Counted from the first letter of the stretch, positions 22,380 to 30,128 are shown. The stretch is 34,556 bases of DNA from DATEAV01 sp964513155 (GCA_964513155.1 CAZEMA010000016.1:1-34556); one strand, 5' to 3'. Numbers and translations are program-made. The notes: generated by a model from the sequence alone, not told the origin.

Positions 22380-24577
22380 ATGGTGGGGCTGCCAATGGAT
22401 AGTCTACGAGAAGCTGCAGCGGAGCCGTTGGGTGCAACGAAGCCCTCGGGGTTCCTTCGTTGGGCCCTGGGCATCACCGTCGTGGTAACTGCAGCGGGCC
22501 TGGCCCAGACCACAGACTGGACCGTCCGCATGGGGATCTTCGCCGGCTCCATCAAGTGGAGATTGGGGCTGGCCTTCGTGCTGGCAGTCCTTCTGTTTGA
22601 GGTGGCGCTGCTCCTCGCGGCCCACTTCGGGCGTTGGCGGCGATTGTGGACCGCCCTCGATTGTCTCGACCGCCGGTTGCCTCGGCTGCGTCTGCTCGCG
22701 CTTCCCCTCTTTGTTGTGCTCCTGGCCGTCTTTCCGCTCCTGGTCATGGGCCCTTGGGGCAACAGGGTCCTTCTTCTCTGCGAACGCCTGACGGTTCTGT
22801 GGACCCTATCCCTGGCCGGGGCGATCTGCTTGCGCGCCCTGGCCCCGAAACGGAGTGGGGCTGAACTCGTGACGCTCTCGGTGATCGCTTTCGCGGTCGC
22901 CGTTCGGCTGGCCTTGTTCATCCCCTCCGTGACAACGTATCCGTTTTCGTTGGACTACTCGGAGGGCGCCCGCTACTACTACGCTTCGCTCTTCTTTGCC
23001 CCGAGCTTGTATGGGATGTCGGTGCCGCTTTCCTCGTTGCATCCCAGTCGCTACCTCCTGCAGAGCATCCCCTTCTTGATCGCGGGCCTTCCGCTCTGGG
23101 CTCACCGACTGTGGCAAGTCCTCCTGTGGCTGGGTCTGACCGCCGGGGCAGGCCTGGCCCTGGCGAAACGACTGGCGATCCCCGGGCGTCTCTTGCAGAT
23201 GGCCATGGCCGGCTGGGCCTTCCTCTTCCTGTTCCAGGGCCCGGTGTACTACCACCTGCTGGTCTGCGTGATTCTCGTCCTTTGGGGGTTCGACCGCAGG
23301 CGGCTGGGGTGGACTCTGGGGGTTGTCCTTGTGGCCTCTGTCTGGGCGGGCCTGAGCCGCCTCAACTGGTACCCCATGCCAGGCCTCCTGGCGGCGGCGT
23401 TGTACCTGCTTGAGGAAACGCCCCGCCAGTCGGGCTTCCGCCTGTGGCGATACCTGCTGGCTCCGGCAGCGTGGGTTGTCCTGGGGGTGCTGACGGCACT
23501 GGCTTCTGCCTCAACCTACATTGCCTTGTCGGGGAATGAGCCGAGCGCTTTCGGTACGAGCCTCACCTCCGGGCTGTTGTGGTACCGGCTGCTCCCCAAC
23601 CCGACCTACCGCCTGGGGGTTCTCCCCGGGATCCTGTTGGTTTCGGCACCGCTTTGGCTCGTCCTCGTGTTTGGCAGGCGAGGCCAGCCCGGCCGCTATC
23701 GGCCGGTTCAGCTTCTGGGGCTGGGTGCGATCCTGGCCGTGCTGTTTGCGGGCGGCCTCGTNNNNNNNNNNNNNNNNNNNNNNNNNNNNNNNNNNNNNNN
23801 NNNNNNNNNNNNNNNNNNNNNNNNNNNNNNNNNNNNNNNNNNNNNNNNNNNNNNNNNNNNNTTCAGCTTCTGGGGCTGGGTGCGATCCTGGCCGTGCTGT
23901 TTGCGGGCGGCCTCGTGGTTAGCGTCAAGATCGGGGGCGGCGGGAATCTGCACAACATGGACGCCTATATGGTCCTGCTGATGGTCATCGCCAGCTATGC
24001 ATACGTCGGCGGTGCCCAGGAGACGGCGGTGCCGGGCCCGCCGGCCTCGAAACACCTGATCTGGCTCGCCGCCCTGGGGATTTTGGTCCCCCTCTCCTTC
24101 CTCGTGTCCGAGATGCAACCCCTGCTACCCCGCGACTTCGGCCGCGCCGAGCAGGGCCTGGAGGCCATCCGGGCTGCCGTGGCGGAAACCGTCGACCAGG
24201 GCGGGGAAATCCTGTTCATCTCTCAGCGCCATTTGCTCACCTTCCGCATGGTGGAGGGCGTGACGCTCATCCCGGAGTATGAGCGGGTCACCTTGGTGGA
24301 AATGGCCATGGCCGGCAACCTGGAATACCTGACGAGGTTCTATACGGATCTGCGCCAGGGGCGATTTGCCCTGATCGTCGGTGAGGGGATGACGACCGAG
24401 CACCGGCGCCCGGTCTACCCGTATTACGAAGAGGACAATCTGTGGTCGGACAGGATCTCGCGCTACGTGCTCGAAACGTACCAGCCTGTGGAGACGCTGT
24501 CTGGGCTGGGGATCGCGCTCTATGTTCCCATTGAGCTCCCCGACCCGGACCCGTGCGGGTGCAGCCCCGCGCCGTAG
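22380..24577 (+). CDS. Large polytopic GT-C-like membrane protein (copy 2), split by an artificial gap
   Basis: A paralogue of the 15042-16997 gene: YPFSLDYSEGARYYYASLFF, HRLWQVLLWLGLTA, WAFLFLFQGPVYYHLL and the C-terminal EILFISQRHLLTFRM/LIPEYERVTLVEMAMA all recur. The coordinates include 100 N (23762-23861). The 55 bp on each side of the N run are identical, so one copy plus the N run (155 bp) is spurious. Removing it leaves 2043 bp, a whole number of codons (680 residues), and the two frames join as LFAGGLVVSVKIGGG, exactly as in copy 1. The gene is therefore intact. The start is ATG 22380, or ATG 22395 with GGTGGGG upstream. About a dozen helices precede a soluble outer domain. Confidence 0.75.
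23762..23861. other. Artificial assembly gap (100 N) with 55-bp duplicated flanks
   Basis: 23707-23761 and 23862-23916 are the same 55 bp (starting TTCAGCTTCTGGGGCTGGGT). Deleting 155 bp restores one open frame across the gene. The gap is a scaffolding artefact with no missing sequence. Confidence 0.95.
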
Positions 24578-24681
24578 GCGGTGAACCAGAGCCTATCAGC
24601 GTTGCCGCTCGGCCAACTTCTGGCCCGGGCCGATGGCGGGCCGGCGCCCTACTCCCCTGGGGGAGGGGTAGGGAGAGCCAC

Positions 24682-24726
24682 TTGACCTTGGGCGCGGTCG
24701 AGTTATAATTCAGCAACTGAATATTG
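24682..24726 (+). promoter_or_regulatory. Promoter and dyad operator of the MarR-like EPS regulator
   Basis: TTGACC (24682-24687), a 16-bp spacer and a perfect TATAAT (24704-24709) are seen. The perfect dyad ATTCAG-CAA-CTGAAT (24708-24722) overlaps the -10 edge and start site. The spacing and dyad are almost identical to those at the gmd promoter. A regulator bound here would block RNA polymerase, so autorepression is the simplest reading. Upstream, 24649-24675 forms a GC-rich hairpin (CCCTAC..GTAGGG) that may end the previous transcript. Confidence 0.82.
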
Positions 24727-24735
24727 GGAGTGGGC

Positions 24736-25221
24736 ATGGACGAAGCAGGTGAAGCGCAGCATGCTCTTGGGCTGCTGGAGGAAATCGGGCGTGACCCGGA
24801 CACCACCCAGGCGACCTTGGCCACCCGGCTGGGCGTCGCCGTGGGGACGGTGAATTGGCACCTGAAACGTTTGATCGCCAAGGGATATGTCAAGGTCAAA
24901 CGAGCGGAGCGGCGCAAGCTGCGTTACATCCTCACGCCGGAAGGTCTGGCCTTTCGCGCTCGGCTCACGGTAGCCTACGTGGAGCGATCGATGACGCTCT
25001 ACCGCCAGGCGCGGGAAGACGCCCGCCACGCGTTGGCCCTCGCTCGCGAGAAGGGCTACCGGTCGGTTTCGGTTGACGGTGACGGCGACATCGCCGACGT
25101 CGCTCGTCTGACCTGTCTGGAGCAGGGGATGCCGATTGAGGCGGATGGCCGGGATCAGCGGGGCGCCGTGCTCGAGGTTCGGGGGCAGAAGATCGCCCTC
25201 AGGGAGCCCGGAGCGGAATGA
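24736..25221 (+). CDS. MarR-type winged-helix regulator, EPS-associated, with extra C-terminal region
   Basis: 161 residues from ATG 24736, with GGGAG 5 nt upstream. The N-terminal ~85 residues form a winged helix: ALGLLEEIGRDPDTTQATLA, then the recognition-helix region TRLGVAVGTVNWHLKRLIAK, then the wing KVKRAERRKLRYILTPEGLA. This pattern matches the EPS-associated MarR family found inside exopolysaccharide clusters. A helical segment (VERSMTLYRQAREDARHALA) follows and could form the dimer. The last ~55 residues (GYRSVSVDGDGDIADVARLT...) look like a small alpha/beta domain that I do not recognise. The dyad at its own promoter recurs at gmd, so it is the obvious candidate to bind both. It overlaps the next gene by 4 bp. 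Confidence 0.85.
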   Translation: MDEAGEAQHALGLLEEIGRDPDTTQATLATRLGVAVGTVNWHLKRLIAKGYVKVKRAERRKLRYILTPEGLAFRARLTVAYVERSMTLYRQAREDARHALALAREKGYRSVSVDGDGDIADVARLTCLEQGMPIEADGRDQRGAVLEVRGQKIALREPGAE

Positions 25222-26261
25222 TGCAGCCCGAGCAGGTGCGGTCCGAAGGACATGTCATCGTGACCGGTGGGGCCGGCTACATCGGCTCGGTATTGGCCGG
25301 CCAGCTCCTTCGCCACGGGTATTGGGTGACGGTAGTGGACGATCTGCACTACGGAGGCGAGTCGTTGCTGGCCTATCTGCCGGAGCCCGGCTTCACATTC
25401 GTCCGGGCCGATGTTTGTCGTCCAGGAGTGCTCCCACAGGCAAGCCGGGCGGCTGCCGATCGTGGAGCGCCTGCCCCCAGAGCGGTCGTCCATCTGGCAG
25501 CCATCGCTGGGTTCCCGGCTTGCGACGCCCTCGGCCGGGAGACGGCCTGGCGCTATAACGTGGAGAGCGTCCGGCAGGTCTTTGGCGACGCCGAAGCGAT
25601 GGGCATCGAGCGCTTCGTGTTCTCCTCCACCTACAGCAATTACGGCGTGGCGGCCGACGGCGCGTTGGTCACCGAAGACTCGCCGCTAAACCCGCAGTCG
25701 CTGTACGCGGAAACGAAGATCGCTGCGGAGGATCTGCTGCTGCAGGCCGCCAAGAGCGCCCGCTGTGCGCCTCTGATCTTCCGCTTCGCCACGATCTTCG
25801 GCGTGTCACCGCGCATGCGGTTTGACCTGATCGTCAACCAGTTCGTCCTCGAGGCCTTTGTTCGGGGCGAATTGCTGATCTACCAGCGACGCCACGCGCG
25901 CTCGTTTGTCCATATCCAGGACGTGGCCGCAGGCGTGCTCCTCGGATTGAAGGCTCCCCTCGAGGACATCCGGGGCCAAATCTGCAACCTGGGGAGCGAG
26001 GCCGGGAACCACACGAAGGACGAGATTGTGGACATGATTCGACGCGCCCTGCCCGAGACCCGCGTCGTCTATAAGGACATGACCGTCGGCGGCGACATGC
26101 GCGACGTTCGCGTCTCCTTCGCCAAGGTACGCCAGGCGCTTGGCTTCCGGGCAGAGCGCAGCGTTGAGCAGGGGATTGGGGAGCTCCTGGACCTGCTACG
26201 TTCGGGGTTGATCCGTGACCCGCTGTCCGACCGATACCGTAACGCGACGTTCATCATCTAG
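25218..26261 (+). CDS. Extended SDR, NAD-dependent sugar epimerase/dehydratase
   Basis: 347 residues from ATG 25218, overlapping the regulator stop (ATGA), so the two are coupled. The Rossmann motif is VTGGAGYIGSVLAGQLL. The active site is seen in VFSSTYSNYG and SLYAETK, with Tyr163 and Lys167. VHLAAIAGFPACD, FRFATIFGVSPRMRFDL and RSFVHIQDVA are typical of NDP-sugar epimerases/dehydratases. It resembles the broad 'NAD-dependent epimerase/dehydratase' group often found in EPS loci. I cannot fix the substrate from sequence. Its position right after the regulator and before fcl suggests that one regulated operon carries the sugar-nucleotide genes. Confidence 0.82.
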   Translation: MMQPEQVRSEGHVIVTGGAGYIGSVLAGQLLRHGYWVTVVDDLHYGGESLLAYLPEPGFTFVRADVCRPGVLPQASRAAADRGAPAPRAVVHLAAIAGFPACDALGRETAWRYNVESVRQVFGDAEAMGIERFVFSSTYSNYGVAADGALVTEDSPLNPQSLYAETKIAAEDLLLQAAKSARCAPLIFRFATIFGVSPRMRFDLIVNQFVLEAFVRGELLIYQRRHARSFVHIQDVAAGVLLGLKAPLEDIRGQICNLGSEAGNHTKDEIVDMIRRALPETRVVYKDMTVGGDMRDVRVSFAKVRQALGFRAERSVEQGIGELLDLLRSGLIRDPLSDRYRNATFII

Positions 26262-26388
26262 CGGGTGGAGATCACGGGCAGGAGGCAAGACCGGAACGGC
26301 GGGTTGAGCAAACAGGCATCCGGGAGGCTTGTTTCTGAAGGCGAGTCCAGCCCCTGTGGGATCGGCTGGCGACGGAGAGAGGATACTC

Positions 26389-27375
26389 ATGGGCGTCGAT
26401 GAGGCTGCGCGCGACTTCTGGGCGGGTCGACGGGTGTGCGTGACGGGAGGAGCCGGGTTCCTCGGGTCGTACGTTCAGGAGGGGCTCAAAGCCCGAGGCG
26501 CAAAGGACGTCTTCGTGCCGCTGATCGAGGAGTACGACCTCGTGCAACCCGAGGTTGTGCGCCAGGTGCTGGACAAGGCCCGGCCGGACATCGTCCTGCA
26601 CCTGGCGGCTCACGTCGGGGGTATTGGCGCCAACCGCGCCCACCCGGCCGAGTTCTTCTACGATAACCTGATGATGGGCGTTGCGCTGATGCACGAGTCG
26701 TGGAAGCGGGGTGTGGAGAAGTTCGTCGCCCTGGGCACCGTCTGCGCTTACCCCAAGTTCACGCCGGTCCCCTTCCACGAGGAGGACCTGTGGAACGGCT
26801 ATCCCGAGGAGACGAACGCGCCCTACGGCTTGGCCAAGAAGATGATGCTGGTGCAGTCCCAGTCGTACCGCCAGCAGTACGGCTTCAACTCCATCTTCCT
26901 GGTGCCGGTCAACCTCTACGGGCCGCGTGACAACTTCAACCTGGAGAGCTCACACGTCATCCCCGCCCTGATCCGCAAGTGTCTGGAGGCCGAGGACCGG
27001 GGCGAGAAGCAGGTCGTCATTTGGGGGGACGGCTCGCCGACGAGGGAGTTCCTCTACGCTTCTGATGCGGCCGAGGGAATCTTGCTGGCGACCGAGCGCT
27101 ACAACGCCAGCGACCCGGTTAACCTAGGTTCGGGCCGGGAGATACGGATCCGCGACCTGGCAGCGTTGATCGCTCGGCTCACGGGCTTCGGAGGGGAATT
27201 GGTGTGGGATACGACCAAGCCCAACGGCCAGCCTCGGCGGGCGTTGGATACCTCCAAAGCCGAGAAGCTCTTCGGCTTCCGGGCCGGGACTACATTTGAG
27301 GAGGGCCTGCGGCAGACGATCGATTGGTATCGCCGGCACCGGGCGACACATCCGAACGGCGGGGTCGTGCTGTGA
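26389..27375 (+). CDS. fcl: GDP-L-fucose synthase (GDP-4-keto-6-deoxymannose epimerase/reductase)
   Basis: 328 residues from ATG 26389, with GAGAGG upstream; a longer reading frame to 26329 lacks a ribosome site. The motifs are VTGGAGFLGSYV, LAAHVGGIGANRAHPAEFFY (family-specific), GTVCAYPKFTPVPFHEEDLW, NAPYGLAKK (Tyr146, Lys150) and LYGPRDNFNLESSHVIPALI. The enzyme uses NADPH to epimerise and reduce the Gmd product, giving GDP-L-fucose. Gmd is 7.5 kb upstream with its own promoter. The stop overlaps the start of the Wzm gene, linking sugar supply to the exporter. The 127-bp gap before it (26262-26388) shows only a small CCAGCC/GGCTGG stem. Confidence 0.94.
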   Translation: MGVDEAARDFWAGRRVCVTGGAGFLGSYVQEGLKARGAKDVFVPLIEEYDLVQPEVVRQVLDKARPDIVLHLAAHVGGIGANRAHPAEFFYDNLMMGVALMHESWKRGVEKFVALGTVCAYPKFTPVPFHEEDLWNGYPEETNAPYGLAKKMMLVQSQSYRQQYGFNSIFLVPVNLYGPRDNFNLESSHVIPALIRKCLEAEDRGEKQVVIWGDGSPTREFLYASDAAEGILLATERYNASDPVNLGSGREIRIRDLAALIARLTGFGGELVWDTTKPNGQPRRALDTSKAEKLFGFRAGTTFEEGLRQTIDWYRRHRATHPNGGVVL

Positions 27376-28229
27376 GCGCTCTTGAGACCCGCGCCATTAC
27401 GGAGACCCTGCCGGTGACCGTGATTCGCCCCTCGCGGGGTTGGGCGGGTCTCGATCTGCGGGAGATGTGGCGCTACCGTGAGCTGACCTTCTTCCTCATC
27501 TGGCGCGACATCAAAGTCCGGTACAAGCAGACGCTTCTCGGCGCGGGCTGGGCGGTCTTAAAGCCCTTCCTGAGCATGGTCATCTTTAGTGTCGTGTTCG
27601 GCCGGCTGGCGGGACTCTCCTCGGACGGCTTCCCCTATCCCGTCTTCTCCTTCGCCGCCCTCTTGCCCTGGACCCTGTTTCACGATGGCGTCGCCAAGGC
27701 GGGCACCAGCCTGGTCTCCGGGAGTAACCTGATCACCAAGGTCTACTTCCCTCGCCTGTCGATCCCCCTGGCGGAGGTGATTGCTGGCCTGGTGGACTTC
27801 GCCCTGGCCTTCCTGGTGCTCCTGGGCATGATGGCCTACTACGGCATCCGGCCGACCGCCGCCATTTGGGGCTTGCCCTTCTTCATCCTACTCACCTTGG
27901 TGACCTCCCTGGGTGTCGGGTTGTGGCTCTCAGCCTTGCACGTGACCTACCGTGACGTCGGCTACGTCACGCCGTTCATCCTCCAGGCCTGGCAATATGC
28001 CTCGCCCGTGGTCTATTCGACGAATCTGGTGCCGGAGGGCACCTGGCGCCTCCTGTATGGGCTGAACCCTCTGGTCGGCGTGATTCAGGGCTTCCGCTGG
28101 GCGATGTTGGGTTCGGGTCAGCCGCCGCTGGACATGCTGCTACTCTCGGTAGGCGTGGCGCTGGTCATCTTGGTCAGTGGGATCTTCTACTTCCGGCGGA
28201 TGGAACGCACTTTCGCCGATGTGGTGTAG
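27372..28229 (+). CDS. Wzm-type ABC-2 polysaccharide export permease
   Basis: 285 residues from GTG 27372 (GTGA overlap with fcl). A cytoplasmic N-terminus ends in ELTFFLIWRDIKVRYKQT, the conserved amphipathic entry of Wzm/TagG/RfbA permeases, followed by LLGAGWAVLKPFLSMVIFS. Six hydrophobic helices follow, with PYPVFSFAALLPWTLF, the SNLITKVYFPRLSIPLAEVI motif and WQYASPVVYS plus YGLNPLVGVIQGFRW near the end. With Wzt it moves lipid-linked polysaccharide across the cytoplasmic membrane. Normally wzt follows directly. Here a ~600-bp segment with a broken four-helix-bundle gene and 7-bp repeats separates them. Confidence 0.93.
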   Translation: MSALETRAITETLPVTVIRPSRGWAGLDLREMWRYRELTFFLIWRDIKVRYKQTLLGAGWAVLKPFLSMVIFSVVFGRLAGLSSDGFPYPVFSFAALLPWTLFHDGVAKAGTSLVSGSNLITKVYFPRLSIPLAEVIAGLVDFALAFLVLLGMMAYYGIRPTAAIWGLPFFILLTLVTSLGVGLWLSALHVTYRDVGYVTPFILQAWQYASPVVYSTNLVPEGTWRLLYGLNPLVGVIQGFRWAMLGSGQPPLDMLLLSVGVALVILVSGIFYFRRMERTFADVV

Positions 28230-28232
28230 AGC

Positions 28233-28267
28233 GGACGATAGACGATGGACGATAGACGATAGACGAG
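28233..28267. repeat. Heptanucleotide repeat array 1 (five units)
   Basis: Five 7-bp units, GGACGAT/AGACGAT alternating, ending AGACGAG, begin 3 bp after the wzm stop. On the opposite strand the unit reads ATCGTCY, which matches the orientation of the arrays at 28752 and 28954. Arrays 1 and 2 therefore bracket the next gene as inverted repeats. Confidence 0.85.
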
Positions 28268-28286
28268 GACGTCATTGGAGGGGGAG

Positions 28287-28691
28287 ATGTACAAGTTTGA
28301 GAAGCTTGAGGTGTGGAAGCTTGCGCTGGAGTATATGGAAACGTGCTAACGGCTGGCCGAAGGGTTGCCGCTGCAGGAAGAGCACAACTTGAAGTCGCAG
28401 ATCCGTCGTGCAGCGACCTCCGTGGCGTTGAACATCGCCGAGGGCTCGACCGGCCAGACCGATGGTGAGCAGGCACGGTTCCTGGGGGTCGCATTGAGGT
28501 CATTGGTCGAGACTGTGGCTTGTGAGAGGATCATCGTCCGTCGAGGGTATGTGGTGGATGGCACTGTCCTGCGGGACATCCATACGCAGGGTGAGCTGCT
28601 GGCGAAGAAACTGCAGGCAATGCGCAAGGCAATCGCCCCCCGAGGGCGAGTGACTCGGGAGGAGCACACCGAATATGATCCGCTGGACTAG
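28287..28691 (+). pseudogene. Four-helix-bundle (23S rRNA intervening-sequence type) protein, in-frame stop
   Basis: From ATG 28287, with an excellent GGAGGGGGAG site, the frame reads MYKFEKLEVWKLALEYMETC, then TAA (28347-28349), then continues without a shift as RLAEGLPLQEEHNLKSQIRR, AATSVALNIAEGS to TAG 28691. Both halves match the four-helix-bundle/S23 family (FEKLEVWKLA at the start; QIRRAATSVALNIAEG is the signature), full length about 135 residues. One base change (TAC to TAA) would explain it. A restart at TTG 28365 is possible but would lack the first helix. The family was named from 23S rRNA intervening sequences and is related to the Avd protein of diversity-generating retroelements. 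Its function here is unknown. Confidence 0.85.
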
Positions 28692-28751
28692 ATTGGCTCC
28701 CGCGAGTCGGGAGAGCGAAGCCGCCCTGAACGGCATGCCCTCCTTTGTTGC

Positions 28752-28821
28752 CGTCCGACGTCCCTGGTCCGTCGTCCACGGTCCGTCGTCCGTGGTCCGT
28801 CGTCCGCGGTCCATCGTCCGG
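28752..28821. repeat. Heptanucleotide repeat array 2 (ten units)
   Basis: Ten 7-bp units of the form (C/G)GTCCNN run up to the wzt start, with alternating CGTCC and GGTCC units giving a 14-bp super-period. The last unit, CGTCCGG, runs into GGGAG, the ribosome site of wzt, 8 bp before its ATG. It is inverted relative to array 1. Confidence 0.85.
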
Positions 28822-28829
28822 GAGCCCGC

Positions 28830-30128
28830 ATGACCGATCTCGCGATTCGCGCGGACGACCTGGGCAAACGCTACCGGATCGGGGCGACTGTTGCCGGCTA
28901 CCGGACGCTTCGGGATGCACTGGTCGAGGCCGTTCGCACCCCGTTCCGCCGGCTATCGTCCATCGTCCATCGTCCGTCGTCCGCTCTCGATCGTCCGTCG
29001 TCCGACATCATCTGGGCCCTGCGGCACGTCTCTTTCGAGGTCCAGCGGGGGCAGGTCCTGGGGGTGATTGGCAGGAACGGGGCAGGGAAGTCTACGTTGC
29101 TCAAGCTGCTCTCGCGCATCACGGAGCCCACCGAAGGCCATGCCGAGATCCATGGCCGCGTCGGCTCGCTGCTGGAGGTCGGCACCGGCTTCCACCCGGA
29201 ACTGACCGGGCGCGAGAACATCTACCTCAACGGTGCCATCCTGGGGATGAAGCGGGCAGAGATCGGGCTCAAGTTCGACGAGATCGTAGCCTTCGCCGAG
29301 GTCGAGAAATTCATCGACACGCCGGTCAAGCGTTACTCCAGCGGCATGTACCTCCGGCTGGCCTTCGCCGTCGCCGCCCACCTGGAACCGGAGATCCTGC
29401 TGGTGGACGAGGTCCTGGCCGTCGGGGACGCGGAGTTCCAGCGCAAGTGCCTGGGCAAGATGAGCGACGTGGCCCACGAGGGGCGGACCGTGCTCTTTGT
29501 CAGCCACAACATGTCCGCCGTCCTGCGCCTGACCGAGGAAACCATCGTGCTGGATCGCGGCGGGCTCGTGCTGCGCGCGCCAAGTGTCCAGGCAGTCGAC
29601 TACTACATGACCTCGGGGATGGCGCAGGAAGGGGAGAGGCTGTGGGAAGGCGATGAGCGGCTCGCTGCCGCAGTGCCATTCCGGCCGGTTGCGCTTCGGG
29701 TGCGGGATCAGCGGGGTCGGGTGTCAGGCCGGGTCATCGCCTCCGAGCCATTCACGATCGAGCTGGAGTATATCCTCGACCAGGACATCACAGGGTTGCG
29801 CGTGGGCCTGTACCTCTTCACCAGCCGGGGTGAGCCGGTCTTCACATCGTTCGACACGGACGAGCCCCGGGCCTTCGAACGCCATGCCCAACGACCAGCG
29901 GGCCACTACACCAGCAGCTGCGCCATCCCCGCCAACCTGCTCAATGAGGGACGGTTTGTCCTGGGCGTCAACGCGAGCTCCTTCCGGGTGCGCTCCTACT
30001 TCACGGATGAGCACGCCCTGACCTTCAGTGTCGATGGGACCGGCGCCCCCGGCAGCCATTGGCCGGAGCCACGAAGCGGCCCGATGCGGCCGGCGCTCGA
30101 GTGGCAGATCGTGGAGGGCGGCCGATGA
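28830..30128 (+). CDS. Wzt-type ABC ATPase with C-terminal cargo-binding domain
   Basis: 432 residues. The nucleotide-binding domain has GRNGAGKST (81-89), the TagH/Wzt-typical GTGFHPELTGRENIYLNGAI, signature YSSGM (169-173), ILLVDEVLAVGD (Walker B) and SHNM. From about residue 280 a beta-rich C-terminal domain follows (SEPFTIELEYI, GLRVGLYLF, GRFVLGVNASSF), as in Wzt proteins that bind the end of the polysaccharide. Residues about 43-58 (SSIVHRPSSALDRPSS) are encoded by a third array of the 7-bp repeat (28954-29002). They sit in the variable linker between the first strand and the ALRHVSFEV strand, so the ATPase core is intact. The stop overlaps the next gene (ATGA). Confidence 0.93.
   Translation: MTDLAIRADDLGKRYRIGATVAGYRTLRDALVEAVRTPFRRLSSIVHRPSSALDRPSSDIIWALRHVSFEVQRGQVLGVIGRNGAGKSTLLKLLSRITEPTEGHAEIHGRVGSLLEVGTGFHPELTGRENIYLNGAILGMKRAEIGLKFDEIVAFAEVEKFIDTPVKRYSSGMYLRLAFAVAAHLEPEILLVDEVLAVGDAEFQRKCLGKMSDVAHEGRTVLFVSHNMSAVLRLTEETIVLDRGGLVLRAPSVQAVDYYMTSGMAQEGERLWEGDERLAAAVPFRPVALRVRDQRGRVSGRVIASEPFTIELEYILDQDITGLRVGLYLFTSRGEPVFTSFDTDEPRAFERHAQRPAGHYTSSCAIPANLLNEGRFVLGVNASSFRVRSYFTDEHALTFSVDGTGAPGSHWPEPRSGPMRPALEWQIVEGGR
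28954..29002. repeat. Heptanucleotide repeat array 3, translated within wzt
   Basis: Seven 7-bp units (TATCGTC, CATCGTC x2, CGTCGTC, CGCTCTC, GATCGTC, CGTCGTC) lie inside the wzt reading frame. Because 7 is not a multiple of 3, successive units are read in different frames; the whole 49-bp run still leaves the gene open. The encoded peptide replaces the usual charged linker. Confidence 0.8.

Noticed and set aside
23579..23981. Frameshifted or split GT-C-like gene
   Set aside because: The frame change is created by the 155-bp assembly artefact (duplicated 55 bp plus 100 N); the joined gene is open.
28287..28691. Accessory (Avd) gene of a diversity-generating retroelement
   Set aside because: No reverse transcriptase, template repeat or variable repeat is in the window; only the protein family is related.
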